From assembly GCA_000183865.1 (NCBI GenBank), contig CM001047.1, positions 1,430,150 to 1,443,977 on the forward strand: a DNA stretch of 13,828 nt. The letters are read 5' to 3'. The stretch comes from Listeria marthii FSL S4-120 (GTDB lineage Bacteria; Bacillota; Bacilli; Lactobacillales; Listeriaceae). Positions 1-8,805 of this stretch are shown in pieces. The notes below the pieces were generated by a model. That model ran no database searches, was not told where the DNA came from, and was given only the letters and a program-made list of their open reading frames with translations. The position numbers and the translations under genes are program-made. Positions within the stretch are counted from its first letter, which is position 1; every line of letters begins with the position of its first letter.

Positions 1-255
1 ACCGTATTGTTCTTCGTATTTTTTATATTCTGCATCGACTTCTTTTTCAGTTACGGTGTATTTATCTGCTAAGATTTTTTTGAAAGTAAGTTGTTGCACG
101 ACCTCATTACCGTAAGTCGTTTTCATTGCTTCATAAAGTTCATCTTGCGTGACACTTCCTGCATCTGTTTTTACAACAGCACTACTGCCACATCCAGCGA
201 GCAATAGTAACGTAGCTGCTATTACGGAAATCATCACTTTTTTTAATTTTGTCAA
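1..255 (-). CDS. prsA: PrsA-type foldase lipoprotein, N-terminal part (partial)
   Basis: First 85 residues of a lipoprotein that continues past the left edge of the window. I read a TTG start at 253-255 because GGAGAGG lies 6 bases upstream (262-268) and the protein then opens with a proper signal peptide: Lys-rich n-region (K3, K5, K6), hydrophobic core to L19, and lipobox L19-A20-G21-C22. Cys22 would be lipidated after signal peptidase II cleavage, anchoring the protein outside the membrane. The mature start is followed by a helical, Lys/Glu-rich segment like the N-terminal chaperone lobe of PrsA. In PrsA proteins this lobe surrounds a parvulin-type peptidyl-prolyl isomerase domain, which is not in this window. 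The family folds secreted proteins at the membrane-wall interface. Listeria has two paralogues. From gene order next to zurR I take this as prsA1 rather than the virulence-linked prsA2, but that rests on remembered synteny. Confidence 0.85.
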   Translation of the reverse strand, partial: MTKLKKVMISVIAATLLLLAGCGSSAVVKTDAGSVTQDELYEAMKTTYGNEVVQQLTFKKILADKYTVTEKEVDAEYKKYEEQYG

Positions 256-344
256 ACTGTTCCTCTCCTTCTTCTTTCGGCTACTTCTTACTTTAACGAT
301 AAAAAGTGTCCAGAATAAGAAACAAATATGAAATAATTATGAAC

Positions 345-350
345 ATTATA
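345..350 (-). promoter_or_regulatory. Possible -10 element for the prsA-like gene
   Basis: A perfect TATAAT (minus strand) lies about 90 bases before the TTG start, just after the zurR terminator. I see no TTGACA-like hexamer 16-18 bases upstream: that position falls inside the terminator stem. The element also lacks the spaced TGn of an extended -10. It is either a weak promoter, one needing an activator, or chance in an AT-rich spacer. Confidence 0.35.
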
Positions 351-353
351 CAT

Positions 354-388
354 AAAATAAAAAAAGGCCCGGATTTACGGACCTTTTT
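354..388 (-). terminator. Rho-independent terminator of the zur operon
   Basis: An 11-pair stem has arms 361-371 and 378-388 and a 6-base loop, and is followed on the minus strand by a T-rich stretch. One position (368/381) is a mismatch on the plus strand but a G-U wobble in minus-strand RNA. That fits termination of zurR transcripts, whose stop codon is 5 bases upstream, rather than plus-strand use. Confidence 0.88.
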
Positions 389-392
389 GCTA

Positions 393-1651
<1,259 letters not shown>

Positions 1652-1677
<26 letters not shown>

Positions 1678-2425
1678 GGCAAGCATCCTCCCTTCTGCGT
1701 TGTTCGGCTAATATTTCAAGTTCGCGGTCGGCCAAATAATGTTGATATTCATGCGCAGAACCATCGAAAATAATGCGTTTGTTAATGCTTATAACATGAT
1801 TAACATACGTATTCACGGCCATTAAATCATGTGTTACAAGCAAAAGTGTCATTCCTTCTGTCCGATTTAATTCAGCTAAAAGCTCATAAAATGCTTTTAC
1901 ATTCTCAACATCGACCCCAACAGTTGGCTCATCCAAAATTAACAACTCTGGTCTACTTACTAACGCACGTGCGATAAAAACACGTTGCTGTTGTCCGCCA
2001 GAAAGTTCCCCGATATTGCGATTTAGATAATCTGTCATTTCTACTCGCTTCAAAGCGTAATCAATGTCTTCTTTATCTTTATTGTTTAAGGTTTTAAATA
2101 AGCCTTTTTTCTTTGTTAATCCACTTGCGACCACTTCTTTTACTGTGGCTGGAAATGCGGAATTAAAAGCGTTTGATTTTTGGGAAACGAAGCCGATTTT
2201 AACCCAATCTTTGAAATCTGCTTGTTTTTCTCCAAATAACGAGATACTACCTTGTTGTTTTTTGAGTACACCAAGAATTAATTTTAACATGGTTGATTTA
2301 CCGGAACCATTAGGACCAATTAAACCAGTAAAACTGCCTTTTGCTACTTGAAAATGAATGTTTTCTAAGGCATGTTCTTTATCATAATGATAGCTTACAT
2401 TATTTACTTCTATGATTTTGTTCAT
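1652..2425 (-). CDS. zurA: Zinc ABC transporter ATP-binding protein ZurA
   Basis: A 257-residue ABC ATPase, first gene of the zinc operon. All motifs are intact: Walker A G-P-N-G-S-G-K-S-T (37-45), Q-loop Q82, signature L-S-G-G-Q-Q-Q-R (141-148), Walker B L-L-I-L-D-E-P (161-167) and switch His199. It pairs with ZurM on the cytoplasmic face to drive zinc import. The start ATG (2423-2425) has AAAGGAG with 8 bases of spacing; an ATG four bases upstream is out of frame. The last residues form a charged tail with a Cys-x2-Cys pair (C249, C252), encoded where the gene overlaps zurM. No solute-binding protein gene is in the operon, so the zinc-capturing lipoprotein must be encoded elsewhere. Transcription is from the Zur-box promoter at 2467-2513. 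Confidence 0.94.
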
Positions 2426-2466
2426 TCATGTTTCTCCTTTGACAGCATTTGCTAGCCGCTTTTACT

Positions 2467-2495
2467 AGTATATAAAATAATGGTTAAAATGTAAA
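2467..2495 (-). promoter_or_regulatory. Sigma-A promoter of the zur operon
   Basis: On the minus strand, TTTACA (2490-2495) and TATACT (2467-2472) are separated by exactly 17 bases, each one mismatch from consensus. The start of transcription would be near 2460, giving a leader of about 35 bases before the zurA ATG. The -35 overlaps the Zur box. Confidence 0.85.
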
Positions 2496-2513
2496 TCGTA
2501 ATTACTTCGAATT
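2493..2513. promoter_or_regulatory. Zur box (zinc-responsive operator)
   Basis: A 21-base near-palindrome. The left arm AAATCGTAAT is identical to the Bacillus Zur box half-site as I recall it, with one central base. The right arm ACTTCGAATT matches 7 of 10 positions of the mirrored half. It covers the -35 hexamer of the zurA promoter, so zinc-bound ZurR would block RNA polymerase. This is autoregulation, as ZurR is the last gene of the operon. Confidence 0.85.
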
Positions 2514-2525
2514 AAAAATTTGGAC

Positions 2526-2563
2526 AAAAAAACCTGGAAAAGATGGTTGTCATTTTCCAGGTT
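2526..2563 (-). terminator. Terminator of the cshB-nfo-ppaC operon
   Basis: A perfect 11-base-pair stem (arms 2531-2541 and 2553-2563; AACCTGGAAAA paired with its complement), an 11-base loop, and a run of seven T on the minus strand. It starts 7 bases past the ppaC stop codon and insulates the zur promoter from ppaC transcription. Confidence 0.95.
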
Positions 2564-2570
2564 AGTATTA

Positions 2571-3497
2571 TTATTTAGCGAATGTATCTGTTAAAATCGG
2601 AACCACTTGTTTTTTACGAGATACAACACCTTTTAGTGGTGCTTGATTTTCGATGAATTTCACACCATAAGCTTCTTCGACAACGTCTGTTTTTGAACCG
2701 ATAGCAATTCCAACAGAGTCATTAGTAAGAATGTTTGTGATGACGAATAAGTATAAATCAAGTCCTTTTTCCACAATCGTATTCGTAATAAGTGCTTCAA
2801 CTTCTGCGCGGCGGCTAAGTACATCGTTCACATCAACTACATTAATTTGAGCGATTTCTACTTTGTTATCGTTCATGTTGAATTCTTTCGCATCCAGTAA
2901 TAGTTCAGCTACAGATTTTTTACTAACATCTGCTCCGGCTTTAAGCATTTCCATACCGTACGCTTGAATATCAACTTCTGCGATAAGCGCTAATTTTTCT
3001 GCAGCAACTTTATCTTCTTCTGTGCATGTTGGTGATTGGAAAAGAAGTGTATCAGAAATGATAGCAGAAAGCATAAGTCCTGCAACAGTTTTACTTACTT
3101 CTACTTCATTTTCACGGAACATTTTTAGAAGGATTGTTGTTGTACATCCAACTGGTTCAGCGCGGTAATAAAGTGGATCAGATGTTTCGAAGTTAGCGAT
3201 ACGATGATGGTCAACAACAGCAGTAACTGTCACATCGTCAATATCATCGACACTTTGTTGGCGTTCGTTATGGTCAACAAGCGCTACTTCAGAAACTTCA
3301 TTCGCAACTGTTTGAACTAGACGTGGAGCTGTTACTTGGAAATAATCAAGAACAAAAGCTGTTTCACTATTAAGCTCGCCTAAACGAACCGCTTCAATAT
3401 CTGCTCCTTGTGCTTTTTTTAATTCTGCGTAACTAATGGCAGAACAAATCGTATCTGTATCTGGATTTTTATGACCGAATACAAGTGTTTTTGTCAT
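2571..3497 (-). CDS. ppaC: Manganese-dependent inorganic pyrophosphatase (family II)
   Basis: A 308-residue family II (DHH superfamily) pyrophosphatase, the usual length. It hydrolyses PPi to two phosphates in the cytosol, pulling biosynthetic reactions forward. Metal-binding residues of the N-terminal domain are all visible: H9 and D13/D15 in the G-H-K-N-P-D-T-D motif, D75 in D-H-N-E, the D96-H97-H98 motif and D149. The C-terminal domain carries the substrate-binding S-R-K-K-Q (293-297). Family members prefer Mn(II) or Co(II) over Mg(II). The ATG start has AAAGGAG about 9 bases upstream, in the 15-base gap after nfo. It is the last gene of an apparent cshB-nfo-ppaC unit. I did not find a convincing private promoter but did not scan the nfo 3' end exhaustively. 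Confidence 0.96.
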   Translation of the reverse strand: MTKTLVFGHKNPDTDTICSAISYAELKKAQGADIEAVRLGELNSETAFVLDYFQVTAPRLVQTVANEVSEVALVDHNERQQSVDDIDDVTVTAVVDHHRIANFETSDPLYYRAEPVGCTTTILLKMFRENEVEVSKTVAGLMLSAIISDTLLFQSPTCTEEDKVAAEKLALIAEVDIQAYGMEMLKAGADVSKKSVAELLLDAKEFNMNDNKVEIAQINVVDVNDVLSRRAEVEALITNTIVEKGLDLYLFVITNILTNDSVGIAIGSKTDVVEEAYGVKFIENQAPLKGVVSRKKQVVPILTDTFAK

Positions 3498-3512
3498 TAT
3501 TTTCGTCTCCTT

Positions 3513-4406
3513 TTAGCTGTTTTGAATTTTATTTAATAAATCTGGGTCAAATTCGCCATTTCTTAGCATTGCGATTTCCCATTCGTATGGTGCTTTTTTC
3601 GATGCTTTATCTTCACCAACATAAGGTGTTTCAAGAATTTTTGGCACATCTGCTAGTTGCGGATGGTGCACAATATAATGAAGGGCATCAAAGCCAATAT
3701 GGCCAAAACCGATATTGGCATGTCGGTCTTTATGCGCGCCTCGTTCGTTCTTGCTATCATTGATATGTAGTACTTTTAAGCGATCAATGCCGACAATTTT
3801 ATCGAATTGATTTAATACGCCATCAAAGTCATTCACAATGTCGTAACCAGCATCGTGTGTGTGACATGTGTCGAAAGTAACCGATAATAATTCGTTATGC
3901 GTTACCCCATCAATGATTTGGGCAAGTTCTTCAAAAGTGCGGCCACATTCGGAACCTTTTCCAGCCATTGTTTCTAAAGCGATTTGTACATCTTGGTCAT
4001 GTATTAATGCTTCATTCAGACCTTGGATAATTTGTTTAATTCCTTTGTCTGCCCCTTCGCCAACATGTGCACCGGGATGTAGAACGATTTGCTTGGCACC
4101 AAGCGCACGCGTACGTTCAATTTCAGATTGTAAGAAATTAACCCCTAGTTCAAATGTTTCTGGCTTAACTGAGTTGCCGATATTGATAATGTAAGGCGCG
4201 TGAACAACGATGTCAGCCATATCATGAGCTTTCATATGTTCTAGGCCTGCTTCAATATTTAACTCTTCAATTGGCTTTCTACGCGTGTTTTGCGGAGCAC
4301 CAGTATAAATCATAAACGTATTAGAGCCGTAAGAAGCAGCTTCTTCACTTGCGCCAAGAAGCATTTTCTTTCCGCTCATTGATACATGAGAACCTAGTCT
4401 TAGCAT
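3513..4406 (-). CDS. nfo: Deoxyribonuclease IV (AP endonuclease, Nfo)
   Basis: A 297-residue endonuclease IV with a TIM-barrel fold. It cleaves DNA 5' to abasic sites and trims blocked 3' ends in base excision repair. The full set of trinuclear zinc ligands can be placed by family alignment from memory: H69, H110, E145, D179, H182, H214, D227, H229 and E259. Typical family strings are L-G-S-H-V-S near the N-terminus, H-P-G-A-H (110-114), T-F-D-T-C-H (177-182) and L-H-I-N-D-S-K (213-219). The ATG start has GAGG 8 bases upstream, immediately after the cshB stop (14-base gap), so it is probably co-transcribed with cshB. Confidence 0.96.
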   Translation of the reverse strand: MLRLGSHVSMSGKKMLLGASEEAASYGSNTFMIYTGAPQNTRRKPIEELNIEAGLEHMKAHDMADIVVHAPYIINIGNSVKPETFELGVNFLQSEIERTRALGAKQIVLHPGAHVGEGADKGIKQIIQGLNEALIHDQDVQIALETMAGKGSECGRTFEELAQIIDGVTHNELLSVTFDTCHTHDAGYDIVNDFDGVLNQFDKIVGIDRLKVLHINDSKNERGAHKDRHANIGFGHIGFDALHYIVHHPQLADVPKILETPYVGEDKASKKAPYEWEIAMLRNGEFDPDLLNKIQNS

Positions 4407-4420
4407 AATTCATTCCTCAC

Positions 4421-5728
4421 TTATCGTTTTTTCCGTCTTTCGCGACGTTTAATTTCGTTCATTTTGTAGTTAATTTTCTTTTTATAGTTTGGTTTACCTT
4501 TTTGTTTCGCTTTTTTACGCATACCAATTTCACGTGGATCGGCTGTTTCGCGTTTTGCTTCACGTTTTGCACGACGGTTGCGGTCTTCGAGTGTAACAAA
4601 CTCTTTATTTTTCCAGTCAACGTGTTTAAACTCAATCCCCATTTTTTCGAGTTGGTTTAGACGATCTTCATCAGCTGGTTCAAATAAAGTAAGTGCGATA
4701 CCAGAATGTCCGGCGCGACCAGTTCGGCCTGTACGGTGAATGTAGAAATCTAAGTCATCCGGTAATTCATAGTTTACGACATGACTAATACCTTGGATAT
4801 CAATACCACGAGCAGCTAAATCTGTCGCAACAACATATTGATAATCTAAGTTTTCGATTTGTTTCATTGTCCGTTTACGTTCACGTGGGTTGACGTCACC
4901 ATGGATTTTGGCTACTTTAAGTCCACGTTCAACTAATCCGTTTGCTACTTCATCAGCTGTTGTTTTTGTATTAGTGAAAACAATCGCCAAATAAGGTTGC
5001 GAACCAACTAAAACATTTTTAAGTAAATCTATTTTGTTACGGCTACGAGTGGCCATAATACGGTGTTCCACTGTTTTTGAAGCTGCCACTTTTGGTTGGA
5101 TATGCTCATAACGCGGATTTTCCATATATTTGCTTAAAAATGGTTTTAATTTTTGCGGAATTGTTGCGGAAAATACAAGCATTTGTAAATTAGCTGGCAT
5201 TTTTCCAGCGATATGGTCGACATCGTTTAAGAATCCCATATCAAGTGTCATGTCTGCTTCGTCAATAACGAGTGTTTTCGCTGTATGAACAAATAAGGCT
5301 TGTTCGCGGATTAAGTCATTGATACGACCAGGCGTTCCGACAATAATTTGTGGTTGTTTTTTTAGTTTATCAATCGCACGTTGTTTATCCGTACCACCAA
5401 TAACAAGTTGTACAGCGATTTCTTTTTCACTGTATTTCGTTACTTTGCGAATTTCATTATAAATTTGAGTAGCAAGCTCACGACTTGGTGCCGTAATAAC
5501 TGCTTGTACTGCATCTTTTTCAGGATTCACATTGTTAATAATTGGCAAAATAAAAGTATGGGTTTTCCCTGTACCTGTTTGAGATTGTCCAATGATACTT
5601 TCACCTTTTAAAATGCCTGGGATTAGCTTCTGTTGTACTTCTGTTGGCTCATAGAATCCTAATTTATCTATTGCAAGTCCAATAAAAGGTTGAAAGCCGA
5701 ATTGGTCAAACCTTGATTTCTTCGTCAT
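4421..5728 (-). CDS. cshB: DEAD-box ATP-dependent RNA helicase CshB
   Basis: A 435-residue DEAD-box helicase. Motifs in order: Q motif near the N-terminus; motif I S-Q-T-G-T-G-K-T (49-56); Ia P-S-R-E-L-A; Ib T-P-G-R; II D-E-A-D (156-159); III S-A-T (187-189); V with A-T-D-L-A-A-R-G-I-D; VI H-R-T-G-R-T-G-R (331-338). The C-terminal ~50 residues are very Lys/Arg-rich, as in CshB/YqfR-type enzymes, and likely bind RNA. Such helicases unwind structured RNA in ribosome assembly, RNA decay and cold adaptation. The reading frame is open back to 5764, but an ATG there would overlap the promoter -10. I chose the ATG at 5726-5728, preceded by a GGAG ribosome site (spacing about 12). It is the first gene of the apparent operon with nfo and ppaC, divergent from ispH. 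Confidence 0.95.
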   Translation of the reverse strand: MTKKSRFDQFGFQPFIGLAIDKLGFYEPTEVQQKLIPGILKGESIIGQSQTGTGKTHTFILPIINNVNPEKDAVQAVITAPSRELATQIYNEIRKVTKYSEKEIAVQLVIGGTDKQRAIDKLKKQPQIIVGTPGRINDLIREQALFVHTAKTLVIDEADMTLDMGFLNDVDHIAGKMPANLQMLVFSATIPQKLKPFLSKYMENPRYEHIQPKVAASKTVEHRIMATRSRNKIDLLKNVLVGSQPYLAIVFTNTKTTADEVANGLVERGLKVAKIHGDVNPRERKRTMKQIENLDYQYVVATDLAARGIDIQGISHVVNYELPDDLDFYIHRTGRTGRAGHSGIALTLFEPADEDRLNQLEKMGIEFKHVDWKNKEFVTLEDRNRRAKREAKRETADPREIGMRKKAKQKGKPNYKKKINYKMNEIKRRERRKKR

Positions 5729-5762
5729 AAAATATTTCCACTCCGTTCTATACCTAGTAGCC

Positions 5763-5771
5763 ATTATAGCA
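5763..5771 (-). promoter_or_regulatory. Extended -10 promoter of cshB
   Basis: The minus strand reads TGCTATAAT, a perfect extended -10. The -35 region is poor (GC-rich, no TTGACA match at 16-18 bases), which extended -10 promoters tolerate. Transcription would begin about 28 bases before the chosen cshB ATG. Confidence 0.7.
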
Positions 5772-5799
5772 CATAATTGGACATTCGTGCGCGCGATAA

Positions 5800-5811
5800 G
5801 ACAACTTTGTC
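5800..5811. repeat. Short inverted repeat between the divergent promoters
   Basis: GACAA-CT-TTGTC is a perfect 5+2+5 palindrome. It overlaps the -35 of the ispH promoter and lies upstream of the cshB promoter. It could be an operator or chance. Confidence 0.35.
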
Positions 5812-5835
5812 AAAACAATCAAAGTCTATTATACT
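5807..5835 (+). promoter_or_regulatory. Sigma-A promoter of ispH
   Basis: TTGTCA (5807-5812) and TATACT (5830-5835) lie 17 bases apart, each one mismatch from consensus. This gives a leader of about 32 bases before the ispH ATG. Confidence 0.85.
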
Positions 5836-5873
5836 AAATAGTGAATCTAACACAGAAATGAGGATGTTTTCGA

Positions 5874-6869
5874 ATGGAAATTATCAAAATATCCCCTCGT
5901 GGTTATTGTTACGGAGTCATTGATGCGATGGTGATTGCTAAAAACGCTTCGATGGATCCGAATTTACCTCGGCCTATTCATATTTTAGGTATGATTGTTC
6001 ATAATAAACATGTCAGCGACGCCTTTGAATCGATTGGTATTTATACAGTGGATGGCGCGAATCGAGAAGCAATTGTAGATAAAATAACGACTGGGACGAT
6101 TATCTTTACAGCGCACGGCGTCTCTCCTGCTGTGAAAGCAAAAGCGATAGCAAAAGGATTAACAACCATTGACGCTACCTGTCCAGATGTGCTCCATACG
6201 TATGATTTGATTTTAGAAAAACAAGCAGCTGGTTACCAAATCATCTATATCGGCAAAAAAGGACACCCGGAACCAGAAGGCGCATACGGCACAGCGCCAG
6301 ATGTTGTTCATTTAGTAGAAACGAAAGCGGATATTGATGCCCTTTCATTACTCTCTGATAAGATTTTTATTACAAATCAAACTACGATGAGTAAATGGGA
6401 TGTAGCTGATTTAATCGATTATATAAAAGTAAAATACCCGACGGCGATACCCCATCAAGAAATTTGCATGGCTACTCAAGTGCGTCAAGAAGCTGTTGCC
6501 GAGCAAGCTAAAGATGCGGATGTCACTATTGTTATTGGTGATCCAAGAAGCAATAATACCGCGCGCCTAGCCCAAGTTTCTATTGAAAAGGCCGGCACAC
6601 CAGCTTATCGGATTGCCGATATTTCAGAATTAGATATTCAGTGGATTAAAGATGTGCAAAAAGTGGCGGTAACCGCTGGAGCAAGTACACCAACGCCGCT
6701 TGTACGAGAAGTACTTGTTTTCTTAGAGCAGTTTGATGCAGCAGATGAATCTACTTGGGAACGAACACATCGCTCTGATTTTGCTAGTGTTATCCCAAAA
6801 ATGAAAAATAAAAATATGGATGAAAAAAGACGCCAACGTTTAGTTCACCTAAAAAATGGCGGTAAATAA
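5874..6869 (+). CDS. ispH: 4-hydroxy-3-methylbut-2-enyl diphosphate reductase (IspH/LytB)
   Basis: A 331-residue IspH, the last enzyme of the MEP isoprenoid pathway. It reductively converts HMBPP to IPP and DMAPP using an iron-sulfur cluster. The three cluster Cys ligands are present: C12, C103 and C198. Substrate residues are also visible: H43, H81, H131 with E133 (H-P-E), and S226-N227-N228. The C-terminal ~30 residues are a basic tail ([13 protein letters not shown]) beyond the enzyme core, as in other Firmicute homologues. GAGG lies about 10 bases before the ATG; two ATGs just upstream are out of frame. It is the only plus-strand gene here, monocistronic, with its own promoter and terminator. 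L. monocytogenes is reported to have both MEP and mevalonate routes, while L. innocua is reported to lack a complete MEP route, so presence of ispH argues for the former. Confidence 0.97.
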   Translation: MEIIKISPRGYCYGVIDAMVIAKNASMDPNLPRPIHILGMIVHNKHVSDAFESIGIYTVDGANREAIVDKITTGTIIFTAHGVSPAVKAKAIAKGLTTIDATCPDVLHTYDLILEKQAAGYQIIYIGKKGHPEPEGAYGTAPDVVHLVETKADIDALSLLSDKIFITNQTTMSKWDVADLIDYIKVKYPTAIPHQEICMATQVRQEAVAEQAKDADVTIVIGDPRSNNTARLAQVSIEKAGTPAYRIADISELDIQWIKDVQKVAVTAGASTPTPLVREVLVFLEQFDAADESTWERTHRSDFASVIPKMKNKNMDEKRRQRLVHLKNGGK

Positions 6870-6870
6870 A

Positions 6871-6914
6871 AAAACGACTAATTCTCTTTAATAAAGGAGT
6901 TAGTCGGTTTTTTT
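6871..6914. terminator. Bidirectional terminator shared by ispH and yqfO
   Basis: The stem CGACTAA...TTAGTCG (6875-6881 with 6900-6906) extends inward with wobble pairs. It is flanked by an A-run on the left (6868-6874) and a T-run on the right (6908-6914), so it gives a U-tract in both directions. It fills the 46-base gap between the converging stop codons. Confidence 0.93.
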
Positions 6915-6915
6915 A

Positions 6916-8037
6916 TTAACAAAATTGGAATGGATCTGTATTTACTTCGGAAACTATAAATTCTGCTTCATAATCTAAAATCTTCGCTTGTTCTTCCATT
7001 TTAGTTTTCAGATAGCCCTTCATCACTTTTTCGATATTATGGCCAGCATCAATCGTTGGAAGATTAATAGCTAATAAATCATGCCCTGTGTGGTAATAGA
7101 CATCCCCAGTAATAAACACATCTGCACCAGTAGCTTTTGCTTGGTGAATAAATTTATTTCCATCGCCACCGATGATCGCTACTTTTTTGACCGTTGTTTT
7201 TAAATCACCAATAAAACGAACATTTTCAATGGCAAAAGCGGTTTTTAATTTATCTATAAAGGAAACCATGCCGAGTTTTTTCGGTAAAGTGCCGACACGA
7301 CCTAGTCCTTCTTTGTAAGTTTGCGTTTCTAGCGTATAGACATCAATTGCAGGTTCTTCATATGGATGCGCAATTTTCACTGCTTTTGTAATCGTCTCTG
7401 TTAAATATTGCGGGAAAATCGCCTCTATTTTAACTTCGGGAATGGAAGTCAGCTGCTCTTTTTCACCAATCGTTGGGTTGGCGTCTGCTCCTGGTTTAAA
7501 GGAACCAATACCAGTTGTGTGGAATGTGCACTCTGAATATGCAGTTCCGATTTGGCCAGCACCGTTGTTGACAAGCGCTAAACGAACACTTTCTAGTTCA
7601 TTTTCGGGTACATAAACAGCGATTTTGCAGTATGGTTCTGTGTAGGTTTCTTCAATCATCGTTGTATCTTGTAGATTGAGTAATCCTGCCAGAATGTCAT
7701 TTACACCACCTTGAGCAATGTCTAGATTAGTGTGTGCTGCAAAAACAGTGATATCATGTTTGATTAATTTTTTAATCATTTTCCCTTGTTTAGTCGTTGT
7801 ATCAATATGTTGTGTTGGGCGGTATAAGAATGGATGATGGGCGATGATTAAATCAACTTTTTTTTCGATAGCTTCATCCACCACTTCTTCTAACACATCT
7901 AAAGTAAACATGATTTTTCTTACTTTTTTTGATAAGTCACCTACTTGTAAACCAATGGGATCGCCTTGCATTGCGAGCTTTTTAGGCGCGATTTTTTCCA
8001 TTATCGCTGTATATTCATAGCCATTTGCGACTTTCAT
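6916..8037 (-). CDS. yqfO: Nif3-like dinuclear metal centre protein (YqfO family)
   Basis: A 373-residue Nif3/DUF34 protein of the long Firmicute type. The two halves of the Nif3 core are split by an inserted domain (about residues 130-235) that resembles the PII/CutA-like insert known from YqfO structures. Predicted dimetal ligands are H67 and H68 (I-A-H-H-P), D106 (T-N-L-D), H333 and E336 (A-G-H-N-I-E). The exact biochemical role is unsettled: family members have been described as GTP cyclohydrolase I type 2 or metal-handling proteins, and annotation by the former name should be treated with caution. The ATG overlaps the trmK stop as ATGA (8034-8037), a classic translational coupling. It ends in the unusual sequence P-F-Q-F-C and shares its terminator with ispH. 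Confidence 0.92.
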   Translation of the reverse strand: MKVANGYEYTAIMEKIAPKKLAMQGDPIGLQVGDLSKKVRKIMFTLDVLEEVVDEAIEKKVDLIIAHHPFLYRPTQHIDTTTKQGKMIKKLIKHDITVFAAHTNLDIAQGGVNDILAGLLNLQDTTMIEETYTEPYCKIAVYVPENELESVRLALVNNGAGQIGTAYSECTFHTTGIGSFKPGADANPTIGEKEQLTSIPEVKIEAIFPQYLTETITKAVKIAHPYEEPAIDVYTLETQTYKEGLGRVGTLPKKLGMVSFIDKLKTAFAIENVRFIGDLKTTVKKVAIIGGDGNKFIHQAKATGADVFITGDVYYHTGHDLLAINLPTIDAGHNIEKVMKGYLKTKMEEQAKILDYEAEFIVSEVNTDPFQFC

Positions 8038-8738
8038 TTTAGCACATCCTCTACTAATGCGATTTTATGTTCTAATTCACGAATTTTCGCTTGGTTTTCC
8101 GTTGAAATCGGCTGATTGTTCGAAATGGTTTGAATGATATTCTGCCATGTATTAGCTTCGTGACGCCATTTACTTTTGAAAATAGCGCTTTGTTCTTGTA
8201 GTAAACAGGGCCCGAAAAATATTTCTTGCTTCGTCCAAGTAACTGGTTTTTCAGATGGCGTTAACACCATAATTTCATAAATCTTATTATCTTCCCGTAA
8301 AATTGCTTCGGATGTAATAAGCCAGTTGTTTTGTTCGGACCATTCTCTTAGTTGCCAAGCTGCAATATTAGGTTGCAAAATTAGTTTGGTTACACCATTT
8401 AATTTTGCTGCGCCTTCTTCTAAAATAGTACGTATTAAAGCGCCACCCATACCAGCAATCACAATTGTATCAATCGCATCTTCTTTTTCGATAACAGCTA
8501 AACCATTGCCTTTTCTGACATCGATTTGTTCTGTTAAGCCCGAAGAACGTACTTGTTTTTGGGCAGATTGAAAAGGTCCGTCAACCACTTCGCCAGCAAT
8601 AGCGAAAGAAGCCGTTTGATTTTTGATTGCAAAGCATGGTAAATAAGCATGATCGCTTCCGATGTCTGCAATTCGTTCCATTTTTGTTATGTAAGAAGCC
8701 ACTTTTTCGAGTCGCTTCGATAGTTGCTCTTCGTTCAT
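8034..8738 (-). CDS. trmK: tRNA (adenine-22-N1)-methyltransferase TrmK
   Basis: A 234-residue SAM-dependent methyltransferase of the TrmK/YqfN family, which makes m1A22 in tRNA. It shows the SAM-binding motif I A-D-I-G-S-D-H-A-Y-L-P (24-34) and the family's I-A-G-M-G-G (94-99), followed by L-I-L-Q-P-N and a helical C-terminal domain. The open frame continues to 8762, but that ATG follows directly on the rpoD terminator T-run and has no ribosome site. I chose the ATG at 8736-8738, which has AGGG 6 bases upstream and gives the expected N-terminus (S-K-R-L-E-K-V-A). It overlaps yqfO by 4 bases. I see no separate promoter, so expression probably comes from readthrough of the rpoD terminator or from a promoter inside rpoD. 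Confidence 0.93.
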   Translation of the reverse strand: MNEEQLSKRLEKVASYITKMERIADIGSDHAYLPCFAIKNQTASFAIAGEVVDGPFQSAQKQVRSSGLTEQIDVRKGNGLAVIEKEDAIDTIVIAGMGGALIRTILEEGAAKLNGVTKLILQPNIAAWQLREWSEQNNWLITSEAILREDNKIYEIMVLTPSEKPVTWTKQEIFFGPCLLQEQSAIFKSKWRHEANTWQNIIQTISNNQPISTENQAKIRELEHKIALVEDVLK

Positions 8739-8763
8739 TTGGTTCCCTACTTTCATTTTCATT

Positions 8764-8795
8764 AAAAAGGCAGGAGAACGATTTGTCCTCCTGCC
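8764..8795 (-). terminator. Terminator after rpoD
   Basis: A perfect 8-base-pair GC-rich stem GGCAGGAG/CTCCTGCC (arms 8769-8776 and 8788-8795), an 11-base loop, then five T on the minus strand. It begins 10 bases past the rpoD stop codon. The T-run is short, so partial readthrough into trmK-yqfO is plausible. Confidence 0.88.
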
Positions 8796-8805
8796 CGGTT
8801 GTGCA

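Noticed and set aside
149..331. Plus-strand frame of 60 codons opposite the prsA-like gene
   Set aside because: It overlaps the clear lipoprotein start, signal peptide and ribosome site on the other strand, has no ribosome site of its own and reads like the complement of a signal-peptide region.
5729..5764. Upstream extension of cshB by 12 residues
   Set aside because: The ATG would overlap the TATAAT of the promoter and so would not be in the mRNA. The downstream ATG has a ribosome site.
6444..6451. Sigma-B-like GGGTAT on the minus strand inside ispH
   Set aside because: No GTTT-type -35 at the right distance and no minus-strand gene there to transcribe.
8739..8762. Upstream extension of trmK by eight residues
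   Set aside because: The ATG follows the rpoD terminator T-run directly with no ribosome site; the ATG at 8738 has AGGG at 6 bases.
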